Counted from the stretch's first letter, positions 1 to 6,123 are shown. The stretch is 6,274 nt of DNA from Cytophagales bacterium (GCA_022360235.1 JAKSDE010000236.1:1-6274); one strand, 5' to 3'. Numbers and translations are program-made. Notes: generated by a model from the sequence alone, not told the origin.

Positions 1-84
1 CTCGGAACCCAGAACCCAGAACTCGGAACCCAGAACCCAGAACTCGGAACCCAGAACCCAGAACTAAGAACCCAGAACTAAGAA
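1..84. repeat. Heptamer tandem repeat array (period 7, higher-order period 21)
   Basis: Twelve contiguous 7-nt units fill this stretch. On the plus strand the order is CTCGGAA, CCCAGAA, CCCAGAA, given three times as perfect 21-nt blocks (1-21, 22-42, 43-63), then CTAAGAA, CCCAGAA, CTAAGAA (64-84), after which the pattern decays (cctaatc). All units fit C-Y-N-R-GAA. The array starts at the window edge and probably extends beyond it. It ends 14 nt from the stop codon of the ABC ATPase gene, so it lies immediately 3' of the iron-transport operon. It shows no long open frame of interest and no rho-independent terminator shape. Units of the same type occur at 4058-4077 and 6128-6141. The function is unknown; it resembles in style the heptanucleotide STRR repeats described in cyanobacteria, without implying relationship. 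Confidence 0.9.
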
Positions 85-98
85 CCTAATCTATACAA

Positions 99-1133
99 CT
101 ACAAAACTTGCATTCCTTTATCTTCAACTTTAACGAACACTGTATCACCAATCTTGATGTCATTAGCATGGTGCGTAATAGTCTCTATAACATAAGTAGG
201 GGTAGCAACTTTTATTAGTTGGCAACTACCACAATATTTAACCGATTGAACACATCCTCTACACTTATCTTTCCCCTGCTTGCAGAGTTGAATATCTTCT
301 GGACGAATATTCAGCATTACCTCCCCTTGAACTGCTGCTGCTTCATTTGAATGAATAAAGCCTAGCTCAGACTCAAAGCCATTTCGTACGGCAATGGCTT
401 TAATCAGGTTTACTTTTCCAAAAAACTGTGCAACATAAGCATTAACAGGGTTTCGGTAAATCTCACGAGGAGTATCCAACTGTTGCAATTCACCTGCTCT
501 TAAAACAGCAATGCTGTCTGCAATAGAAAGTGCATCTACTGTATCGTGTGTAACTATAATGGCAGTAGTATTACTTTTTTTGATAATTGCTCCAATTTCT
601 TCTCTGACCTGATCTTTCAGTTTACTATCTAAATGGCTAAAAGGCTCATCTAATAATATGATTGCTGGACCTGGGGCAAGTGCCCGTGCTAGTGCAACAC
701 GTTGCTGCTGCCCACCTGAGAGTTGATCAGGATATCTTTTTTCAAATCCTGTAAGTCCAACAAGCGCTAATACTTCTTTTACCTTCTCCTGTCGCTGTTG
801 CTTAAGCAAGCGATGTAAACCAAAAGCAACGTTCTGCGCTACAGTAAGATGCGGAAAAAGTGCATAGTCTTGAAAAACCATGCCAATATTTCTTTTATCA
901 GGCGAGATAAAGGTATGTTGATTAGCCACAATACTACCCTTGACCATGATAGTGCCACGCTCTGGTCTTTCAAAGCCAGCAATAAGCCTTAGAAGCGTGG
1001 TCTTACCACTTCCACTTTCTCCCACAACACATACTAATTCTCCCTGCTTTATAGCTAAAGAAAGCTTACTAATAGCACAAATGTTAGCTTTTGCGTATCT
1101 CTTACAAACATTATGAATTTCTAATACTTTCAT
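99..1133 (-). CDS. fbpC: Ferric iron ABC transporter, ATP-binding protein (FbpC/FutC type)
   Basis: This 344-residue cytoplasmic ATPase would power the permease encoded upstream. The nucleotide-binding domain is complete: Walker A GESGSGKT (residues 38-45), Q-loop Gln88 in FQDYALFPH, signature LSGGQ (138-142), Walker B ILLDEP (159-164), D-loop SHLD (166-169) and switch His196 in VTHD. A C-terminal TOBE-like regulatory part follows from about residue 240, with the usual IRPED motif at 276-280. Length and layout fit the PotA/FbpC family (COG3842). The ATG lies within the end of fbpB (23-nt overlap, different frame), so the two are probably translationally coupled; an AGGG sits a few nt before the ATG. 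The oddity is a cysteine cluster in the regulatory domain (Cys284, 291, 294, 301, 304), including CRGC and CGSC. Assignment to iron rests mainly on the adjacent binding protein; by itself the ATPase could be a spermidine, sulfate or other import ATPase. Confidence 0.93.
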   Translation of the reverse strand: MKVLEIHNVCKRYAKANICAISKLSLAIKQGELVCVVGESGSGKTTLLRLIAGFERPERGTIMVKGSIVANQHTFISPDKRNIGMVFQDYALFPHLTVAQNVAFGLHRLLKQQRQEKVKEVLALVGLTGFEKRYPDQLSGGQQQRVALARALAPGPAIILLDEPFSHLDSKLKDQVREEIGAIIKKSNTTAIIVTHDTVDALSIADSIAVLRAGELQQLDTPREIYRNPVNAYVAQFFGKVNLIKAIAVRNGFESELGFIHSNEAAAVQGEVMLNIRPEDIQLCKQGKDKCRGCVQSVKYCGSCQLIKVATPTYVIETITHHANDIKIGDTVFVKVEDKGMQVL

Positions 1134-2817
1134 TGACCCTTTTGTTAGCGAGCAGTTTATTTAAAAGGAAAATGGGCAAAGTCCCTGTGATGATAATAAT
1201 TAGGGCTATGCTGGCAGAATCAGCTACCATTTCATCACTAGCTAGCTGAAAAGCTTTTGTAGCAAGTGTTTCAAAATTAAAGGGACGCAAAACTAGCGTT
1301 AAGGGCAACTCCTTGAGCACATCTACAAATACAAGTAAGGCTCCTGCTAGCAAAGCATTCTTGATGAGTGGTAGCTCTACCTGCCATAAAGTTTTGAAAG
1401 TACCTGTGCCTAAAGAACGAGCAACTTCATGCAGGTTGATAGAGACTTCTTTAAAACCTGCATCAATAGCGTTATAGCTAATCGCTAAGAATCTGACCAA
1501 GTAGGCAAAAATCAAGATAACGAAAGAACCACTTAACGATAAATTGACGGATAAACCTATTGTATTTTTGAAAAATAGGGTTAGAAAACTACCTAAGCAA
1601 AGGGTAGCTACCATAATACCTATAGCAATCACTGCTCCAGGAACAGAATAGCCTAAAACAGTGATTTTAGTAATGGTCTTCACAAAAAGTGTAGGATAAA
1701 GGCGAGCAGCATAGAGCAAAATAGTAGCGATGACAATACAGAGGCAAGCAGCAATCATAGCCAAGGTAAAGCTATTCAGTATAAGGTACCCAAATTGCCT
1801 ATTAATAACTTTATGGGCCGTCTGGCTTGCCCAATAGAGGAGTTGCGCAAAAGGAATGATAAAGCCAATCAATACAGGTAGCAAACATACGATAAAAGCG
1901 AATACACTTTGTAGTCTACTGAGTTCATATTTTTGAATCGGTTTACTAAGCCTTACCCTTTCACTGTAGCTAGCCCCTCCTCTTTGCCATCTTTCTAATA
2001 AGATTAATATAAAAACAAAAAGCATGAGAAAGCCTGATAAGTAGATAGCAGCGCCTACATCTCCTAAAGAGAACCAAGCTCTGAAGATCCCTGTCGTAAA
2101 GGTGTTAATCCCAAAATATTTCATCGCTCCATAATCATTGAGTGTTTCCATCAAAACTAGGCTAACCCCTCCTACAATGGCAGGTCTTGCCATTGGAAAG
2201 GCAACTTTAAAAAAAGTTCTTGTAGCATTACTTCCTAAAATACGACTGGATTCTAAAAGTAATTGAGACTGATTCATGAAGGTAGTTTTTACCATAACAT
2301 ATACATAAGGATATAGTACAAAAGAAAGTAAGCCTATAATTCCATAAATGTTCATGATATCTAGTAGACCAGATTCCTGAATACCCCATACATTTCTCAG
2401 AAATCTTTGAATGGGGCCTGTATAATCAAATATACCTGCATAAGTATAGGCTACGATATAAGTAGGTACAGACAAGGGGAGTATAAGGATCCATTCGAAA
2501 ATACTTCTTCCTGGAAAATTACAGGTAGCGACTACCCAGGCAGTAGCTACACCTATGAGCAGCGTAAGGAAAGCTACGCCTATTACTATCATCAAGGTGT
2601 TAGCAATATAGTCCCAAAAAACTGTTTGATAGAGATGTGTCCATGTTTCGCTAGGTGTATTGAAGACATTGTACAGAATTACCAGCACAGGCGTAGTAAT
2701 AATGAGTACTATGAATAGCGCTGCTATTACCCACTTGTTGATAGATGAGCTTAGATTTTTAAAACGAGCTACCACGAGGCCAAAGCTTATTGCAAACAAA
2801 CATGCGACTAGCGTCAA
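1111..2817 (-). CDS. fbpB: Ferric iron ABC transporter, two-domain permease (FbpB type)
   Basis: This inner-membrane channel subunit has two fused permease domains of about 6 helices each, as in FbpB/ThiP-type permeases (COG1178). Hydrophobic spans can be seen near residues 29-50, 69-96, 108-128, 157-180, 255-274, 303-325, 345-370, 385-408, 430-448 and 535-553. Each half carries an EAA-type loop that docks on the ATPase: residues 188-212 (LESSRILGSNATRTFFKVAF...) and 463-487 (HEVARSLGTGTFKTLWQVEL...). The length of 568 is normal. It lies 87 nt behind fbpA and overlaps fbpC by 23 nt, so the three genes form one operon. The start given is a TTG at 2817 without a Shine-Dalgarno sequence. The frame is open upstream to a TAG at 2878-2880, and those codons would complete a better amphipathic N-terminus before the first hydrophobic stretch, so the true start may be further upstream, for example the ATT at 2853. 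Confidence 0.9.
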   Translation of the reverse strand: MTLVACLFAISFGLVVARFKNLSSSINKWVIAALFIVLIITTPVLVILYNVFNTPSETWTHLYQTVFWDYIANTLMIVIGVAFLTLLIGVATAWVVATCNFPGRSIFEWILILPLSVPTYIVAYTYAGIFDYTGPIQRFLRNVWGIQESGLLDIMNIYGIIGLLSFVLYPYVYVMVKTTFMNQSQLLLESSRILGSNATRTFFKVAFPMARPAIVGGVSLVLMETLNDYGAMKYFGINTFTTGIFRAWFSLGDVGAAIYLSGFLMLFVFILILLERWQRGGASYSERVRLSKPIQKYELSRLQSVFAFIVCLLPVLIGFIIPFAQLLYWASQTAHKVINRQFGYLILNSFTLAMIAACLCIVIATILLYAARLYPTLFVKTITKITVLGYSVPGAVIAIGIMVATLCLGSFLTLFFKNTIGLSVNLSLSGSFVILIFAYLVRFLAISYNAIDAGFKEVSINLHEVARSLGTGTFKTLWQVELPLIKNALLAGALLVFVDVLKELPLTLVLRPFNFETLATKAFQLASDEMVADSASIALIIIITGTLPIFLLNKLLANKRVNESIRNS

Positions 2818-2904
2818 AGTAAAAAAATACTGGGATAAAGGAGTAGTTTCAATAGCGTTAACTATTAGCCTTATTTTCTACTTCTTTACCCCTTGTCTAC
2901 CTCA

Positions 2905-3942
2905 CTATTTCCATCCGACTTCATCAAAAATCTCAACAGCTTTTTTATTGTACTTACCTATTTCGGATAAATTGGCTTTTTCTGCTTTAAAAGTTCCCCA
3001 TGATTCAAGCAAAGGAGCCCATTTGACATCTCTTTTCACAGGATACTCAAAGTTGGCCTGTGCAAATACTTCTTGTGCTTCGTTGTCAGATAGAAATTCT
3101 AGCAATTTGATCGCATTTTTTTTATTAGGTGCATGGGCAGTAACCCCTCCTCCACTAACATTGACATGCGCCCCTCTATCCTGTCTACCCTGATTGGGAA
3201 AGAACACACCTACACTTTCCGCTGCTTTTCTTTCCGCTGCTAGGTTAGAATTCAGCAGTTTACCTACATAATAAGTATTGACAATAGCAAGGTCACCCCT
3301 CCCTCCTGCTACCGCTTTAATTTGATCGCAATCACTACCTTTAGGCGGTCTAGCCATATTTTGAACAATGCCTGCAGCCCACTTCTTGGCTTTCTCTGCT
3401 CCCTCTGCGATGATAATAGAAGCCAACAAAGATTGATTATATACATTTTCAGAGGAACGTGTAAGAATTTTTCCTTTCCATTTAGGAGCTATGAGTTCCT
3501 CGTAAGTTGAAAGTTCTTCAGGATTTACTCTATCTTTAGCATAGACAATGATTCTTCCTCTATAAGTAAGTCCAAACCAATAACTTTCTGGATCTCTAAG
3601 ATTCAGAGGAATATTATTTCTTAATTTTTTCGAATCAATCGGCTGCAGTAAACCCTGCTCTTTTGCTCGTTGAAGTCTTCCTGCATCTACTGTGATAAGA
3701 ATGTCTGCCAGAGAATTTTCCCCTTCTAAGGCTAATTTTTGAATAAGTTCATCAGCACTAGCACTCACTACATTTACTTTAATAGCTGTCTTTTCGGTGA
3801 ACTTATCAAAAATCTGTTGATCAACATCATAATGACGATGCGTGTAGATGTTTACCTCATTTTGACTAAAGCGGGAAAATAATAAAATACTCGTTGTTAC
3901 AATCACTGCAATAGCTGCAATGATTAAGATGGTCTTTTTCAT
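2905..3942 (-). CDS. fbpA: Periplasmic ferric iron-binding protein of the FutA/FbpA (AfuA) family
   Basis: This 345-residue solute-binding protein would capture Fe3+ in the periplasm for the FbpBC importer. An N-terminal hydrophobic stretch (about residues 4-22, after MKK) is a Sec signal or an uncleaved anchor; there is no lipobox cysteine. The mature part opens with NIYTHRHYDVD (31-41), like the FutA start. Candidate iron ligands are His37, Tyr38, Tyr168 (in ENVYNQSL), Tyr224 and Tyr225 (in VNTYYVGKL). The distances 38-168 (130) and 168-224 (56) equal those I recall for the His-Tyr4 site of Synechocystis FutA2, so binding of ferric iron is well supported. FEYPV (298-302) near the C-terminus is also typical. 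It is first gene of the operon. The ATG at 3942 has no Shine-Dalgarno sequence. Upstream (minus strand) lie a TTTG at 3995-3992 and a TAAAATTT at 3974-3967, a weak promoter guess, and the palindrome at 4006-4024. Confidence 0.93.
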   Translation of the reverse strand: MKKTILIIAAIAVIVTTSILLFSRFSQNEVNIYTHRHYDVDQQIFDKFTEKTAIKVNVVSASADELIQKLALEGENSLADILITVDAGRLQRAKEQGLLQPIDSKKLRNNIPLNLRDPESYWFGLTYRGRIIVYAKDRVNPEELSTYEELIAPKWKGKILTRSSENVYNQSLLASIIIAEGAEKAKKWAAGIVQNMARPPKGSDCDQIKAVAGGRGDLAIVNTYYVGKLLNSNLAAERKAAESVGVFFPNQGRQDRGAHVNVSGGGVTAHAPNKKNAIKLLEFLSDNEAQEVFAQANFEYPVKRDVKWAPLLESWGTFKAEKANLSEIGKYNKKAVEIFDEVGWK

Positions 3943-4005
3943 GTGTTTATCGGTTTTAGTTATTTAAAATTTTACAGTAAAAAATAGACTACAAACTTAG
4001 TGATT

Positions 4006-4024
4006 ATTTAGATTTAATCTAAAT
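4006..4024. promoter_or_regulatory. 19-bp palindrome upstream of fbpA, candidate metal-regulator operator
   Basis: The sequence ATTTAGATT-T-AATCTAAAT is a perfect inverted repeat of two 9-nt arms around one base; its core TTAGATT-T-AATCTAA has the 7-1-7 geometry used to describe Fur boxes. The half-site TTAGATT also differs by one base from TTAGGTT, the half-site of DtxR-type operators, though the arm spacing is shorter than theirs. An outer TGATT...AATCA pair (4001-4005 and 4022-4026) extends the symmetry imperfectly. It lies 64 nt before the fbpA ATG, where an iron-dependent repressor site would make sense. It is unlikely to be a terminator, because the arms are AT-rich, leave no loop and are not followed by a strong T-run in the minus direction. 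No regulator gene is in the window. The function is inferred from position and symmetry only. Confidence 0.4.
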
Positions 4025-4130
4025 CAGAAAGCTCCATGGCGCCAGGAGGAAGGAGCGTTCTAGTTTCTAGTTCCGAAACAGCAAGACAAGACATTTGAGG
4101 GGAATAAGGAGGGGTTGCTTTACGTTTCAT
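4014..4130 (-). CDS. Possible 38-residue small protein behind the ankyrin gene (doubtful)
   Basis: The ORF has an ATG only 6 nt after the stop of the ankyrin gene (TAA GTCACC ATG) and runs 38 codons to a TAA inside the fbpA-upstream palindrome. The predicted product starts MKRKATPPYSPQMSC and ends in an acidic ELSDLD tail; it has no membrane segment and no domain I recognise. It is short, lacks a Shine-Dalgarno sequence and consists largely of the interspersed repeat also found at 6124-6173, where a 5-nt difference breaks the frame. It could equally be untranslated repeat DNA that happens to be open. The tight spacing to the upstream stop is the only argument for coupled translation. Confidence 0.25.
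   Translation of the reverse strand: MKRKATPPYSPQMSCLAVSELETRTLLPPGAMELSDLD
4057..4114. repeat. Interspersed repeat, copy A (heptad motif plus conserved 41-nt core)
   Basis: On the plus strand this copy has TTCTAGT, TTCTAG and TTCCGAA units (4058-4077) followed by a core acagcaagacaagacattt and gaggggaataagg. The core (from 4069) matches 6133-6169 almost base for base; the main difference is an extra 5 nt here (agaca twice in tandem). It is located behind the 3' end of the ankyrin gene, in the same orientation relative to that gene as copy B is to its upstream gene. There is no TIR or transposase, so it is an unclassified intergenic repeat. Confidence 0.65.
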
Positions 4131-4136
4131 GGTGAC

Positions 4137-5831
4137 TTACTCATAGTACTGTCGTATATTCTCTTTGTGCATGGCTAAAATTCTGTCGATAGTGTCTTTA
4201 TTTGTTCGCTCTTTTGCACTTAAGATAGCTTCTTCTTGTTCATTGAGTGTAGTTGCTTTCTCTCGCAAATAGTGAAGAACCGTTTTATTCCGATTATCAC
4301 GAACTTTTATAACTGATACCCATAGCCACGCTTGCGATGCTATTTGTTCAGCTACATTGCCTGGGATGAATTGTTTGTGTTGTTTGTCTTTGTCTTGAGA
4401 AAGTTGTTGTATTGCTTCGCATAGGCCGCCTGGCAAGAGGATAGAATCGCACTTGGCTATTCTTTCTGCTAGACTGTGCTTAGCAGAATCATATAGTGTA
4501 GCAAGGTGCTTTAATACCTCCTCAACTAGCCTATAGTTGCCTTTTTTTACGGCTTTATGGAGGAATGTGTTTCCTTCGCTATCTTGTCCATCGAGCTCTG
4601 CACCGTGTTTTATAAGAAATTTTACCACCTCTAGATGGCCATACTCTGCTGCACAGTGCAAGGGGGTTTCGTTCCACTTATTTTCTTTATCGACCTCGGC
4701 GCCATTTTCTATAAGTAATTTTGCCACCTCTGTATTTCCATTCAATGCTGCCAAGTGCAAAGGAGTGTAGCCCCACTCATTTTCTTCATTGACCTTGGCG
4801 CTCTTTTCTATAAGTTTTTCTGCCACCTCTAGATGGCCTTCCCTTGCTGCACAGTGCAAGGGGGTTTCGGCTTTCTTATTTTTTGCATCGACCTTGGCGC
4901 CGTGTTCTATAAGTAATTTTACCACCCCTCGATAGCCCCCCTCTACTGCCACTTGCAAGGCTGTTCGGCCTTCCTTGTCTTCTGCATCGACCTTGGCGCC
5001 GTGTTCTATAAGTAATTTTACCACCCCTCGATAGTCCACCGCTACCGCCCAGGACGAGGGTTTTGGGCCGTCATTATCATTCTCTCGATCGCCCCTCTTT
5101 GTTGCTCCGTGAAAAGGTGTTTGGCCTTCCTTGCCTTTTTCATCGACCACCTTTACGCCGTGTTTTTTAAGCAATTCTACTATCTCTTTGTAACTCTTCC
5201 CTTCTACTGCCATGTGCAAGAGGGGAGTATAGGCTTTATTATCTTTTACCTCGGACTTACAATAATTTCCATAGACCTTCTCTCGATAGCACCTCCCTGC
5301 TGCCCCGTGCAAGGGTAATTGGCCTTCACCATCTCTTACATCGACCTTTGCGCCGCGTTTTAAAAGGAATTCTACCACCCCTAGGAAGCCATTCTCTGCT
5401 GCCTTGTGCAAGGGTGTTCGGTCGTTAGCATCTTTTACATCGACCTCTGCGCCGTGTTGTAAAAGAAATTCTACCACCCCTAGGTAGCCCCTCCCTGCTG
5501 CCTTGTGCAAGGGTGTTTGGCCCCACAAACTATCTCTTACATCGACCTTTGCGCCATTTTTTAAAAGAAATTCTACCACCCCTAGGTGGCCCCTCTCTGC
5601 AGCCAAGTACAAGGCGGTCCTTCCCTCAAGATCTTTTATTTCAATATTCTCGCCCTTTGCTATGCAGCATGCTACGGCCTCTAGGTCACCCTTGGCTGCT
5701 GCCTCCAGCAGGTTAGTAGTATCATTACCTTTTACGCTTACATTATCTCCTCGATAGACCTCTATCTTCCTTGTTGAACAGCCTACCGCCAATACGAGCA
5801 CGAGCAATATCTTTAATTTTTTCATTTTCAT
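4137..5831 (-). CDS. Ankyrin-repeat lipoprotein
   Basis: The 564-residue protein begins with a lipoprotein signal: basic MKMKKLK, hydrophobic residues 8-14, and lipobox LAVGC with Cys18 as the lipidation site. Ankyrin repeats fill about residues 37-447. Well-kept 33-34-residue units are 68-100, 101-134, 135-167, 286-318, 319-351, 352-384 and 385-417, with the usual TPLHxAA...G...VV..LL..GA.V pattern; 37-67 and 418-447 are divergent caps. The middle is decayed: 168-197 is short and lost its second helix pattern, 198-233 is long, and 234-250 keeps only the first helix before a further unit at 251-285. The last 117 residues (448-564) are a Lys/Glu-rich, mostly helical tail with no domain I recognise; residues 515-524 (NKTVLHYLRE) may be a last ankyrin relic. 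Family knowledge: ankyrin units bind proteins. The lipobox implies anchoring in the periplasm or at the surface, so a host-facing role is only possible. The start could also be Met3. No Shine-Dalgarno sequence is seen. Confidence 0.92.
   Translation of the reverse strand: MKMKKLKILLVLVLAVGCSTRKIEVYRGDNVSVKGNDTTNLLEAAAKGDLEAVACCIAKGENIEIKDLEGRTALYLAAERGHLGVVEFLLKNGAKVDVRDSLWGQTPLHKAAGRGYLGVVEFLLQHGAEVDVKDANDRTPLHKAAENGFLGVVEFLLKRGAKVDVRDGEGQLPLHGAAGRCYREKVYGNYCKSEVKDNKAYTPLLHMAVEGKSYKEIVELLKKHGVKVVDEKGKEGQTPFHGATKRGDRENDNDGPKPSSWAVAVDYRGVVKLLIEHGAKVDAEDKEGRTALQVAVEGGYRGVVKLLIEHGAKVDAKNKKAETPLHCAAREGHLEVAEKLIEKSAKVNEENEWGYTPLHLAALNGNTEVAKLLIENGAEVDKENKWNETPLHCAAEYGHLEVVKFLIKHGAELDGQDSEGNTFLHKAVKKGNYRLVEEVLKHLATLYDSAKHSLAERIAKCDSILLPGGLCEAIQQLSQDKDKQHKQFIPGNVAEQIASQAWLWVSVIKVRDNRNKTVLHYLREKATTLNEQEEAILSAKERTNKDTIDRILAMHKENIRQYYE
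4884..4935. repeat. 52-nt exact direct repeat within the ankyrin gene, copy 1
   Basis: These 52 nt are identical to 4983-5034, 99 nt (33 codons) away. They encode the YRGVVKLLIEHGAKVDA part of the unit at residues 286-318. Identity at silent positions as well as in protein indicates recent duplication or gene conversion between neighbouring repeat units. Confidence 0.9.
4983..5034. repeat. 52-nt exact direct repeat within the ankyrin gene, copy 2
   Basis: This is the partner of 4884-4935, encoding the same residues in the unit at 251-285, directly behind the decayed section. A shorter identity block, ttctaccacccctagg, recurs at 5370-5385, 5469-5484 and 5571-5586, with offsets of 99 and 102 nt, so the whole gene shows 33-34-codon periodicity at DNA level. 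Confidence 0.9.
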
Positions 5832-5871
5832 ACGATTTTATAGCTTTTAATTCTTTAGTAAATCTACGTGT

Positions 5872-5986
5872 GGGGCTGTATCAAAAGCTCTTTTTGAGAC
5901 TTCTTAGTACAATTACTCTATACTGTATCATGGATATATCCACTAACAAGAATAATTATACAGGGTCTGGCTTTTGATACAACCCC
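5872..5986. mobile_element. 115-bp MITE-like inverted-repeat element, non-coding
   Basis: The ends are 17-nt inverted repeats: GGGGCTGTATCAAAAGC at 5872-5888 and the complement of GGGGTTGTATCAAAAGC at 5970-5986, a 16/17 match. A second inner pair, 5907-5919 and 5949-5961, matches 11/13, and near the centre lies a perfect 12-nt palindrome TGGATATATCCA (5931-5942), so the whole element could fold into a long hairpin. No ORF fits inside, and no clear target duplication is seen at the flanks. This is the form of a miniature element mobilised in trans by an insertion sequence sharing the GGGG-YTGTATCAAAAGC end; the parental IS is not in the window and I do not name its family. It sits 40 nt upstream of the ankyrin gene and may therefore affect its promoter. 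Confidence 0.65.
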
Positions 5987-6022
5987 CTTAATTTGATACA
6001 ACCCTTCAAAGTTAAAGAAAGA

Positions 6023-6049
6023 TTAATAAAAAACCAAAATTTTTATTAA
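6023..6049. repeat. A/T-only perfect hairpin, 10-bp stem, 7-nt loop
   Basis: Arm TTAATAAAAA (6023-6032) and arm TTTTTATTAA (6040-6049) are exact complements around accaaaa. A further palindrome ATTTTAAAAT (6050-6059) abuts it. It could act as a weak terminator for the gene ending at 6176, about 127 nt upstream in the minus direction, or simply reflect AT richness; a stem with no G-C pair argues against a strong terminator. Confidence 0.4.
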
Positions 6050-6123
6050 ATTTTAAAATGTAAGCTATGTAGCGCTCTTTCCTTACGAAAGGCGATGGGA
6101 GGGTAGCCAAAGGGAAAAGATGT

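Noticed and set aside
1..84. CRISPR array
   Set aside because: The units are contiguous 7-mers with no unique spacers between them and no cas genes nearby.
2660..3193. Plus-strand ORF of 177 codons spanning the fbpB-fbpA junction
   Set aside because: It lies antisense to two clearly conserved genes, has no domain or sensible composition, and is explained as a shadow frame.
4031..4056. Inverted repeat GCTCC...GGAGC with TGGCGCCA inside, as a terminator of the ankyrin gene
   Set aside because: The stem is only 5 bp around a 16-nt interval and no T-run follows in the minus direction.
5503..5757. Plus-strand ORFs opposite the ankyrin gene, including 4537-4770, 5109-5318 and 5513-5716
   Set aside because: Their repeated FFKxN/PPLGG-like words are the antisense reading of the ankyrin DNA repeats; no independent coding signal.
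5771..5977. Plus-strand 68-codon ORF across the ankyrin start and the inverted-repeat element
   Set aside because: Half of it is antisense to the lipoprotein signal and half lies in a non-coding palindromic element.
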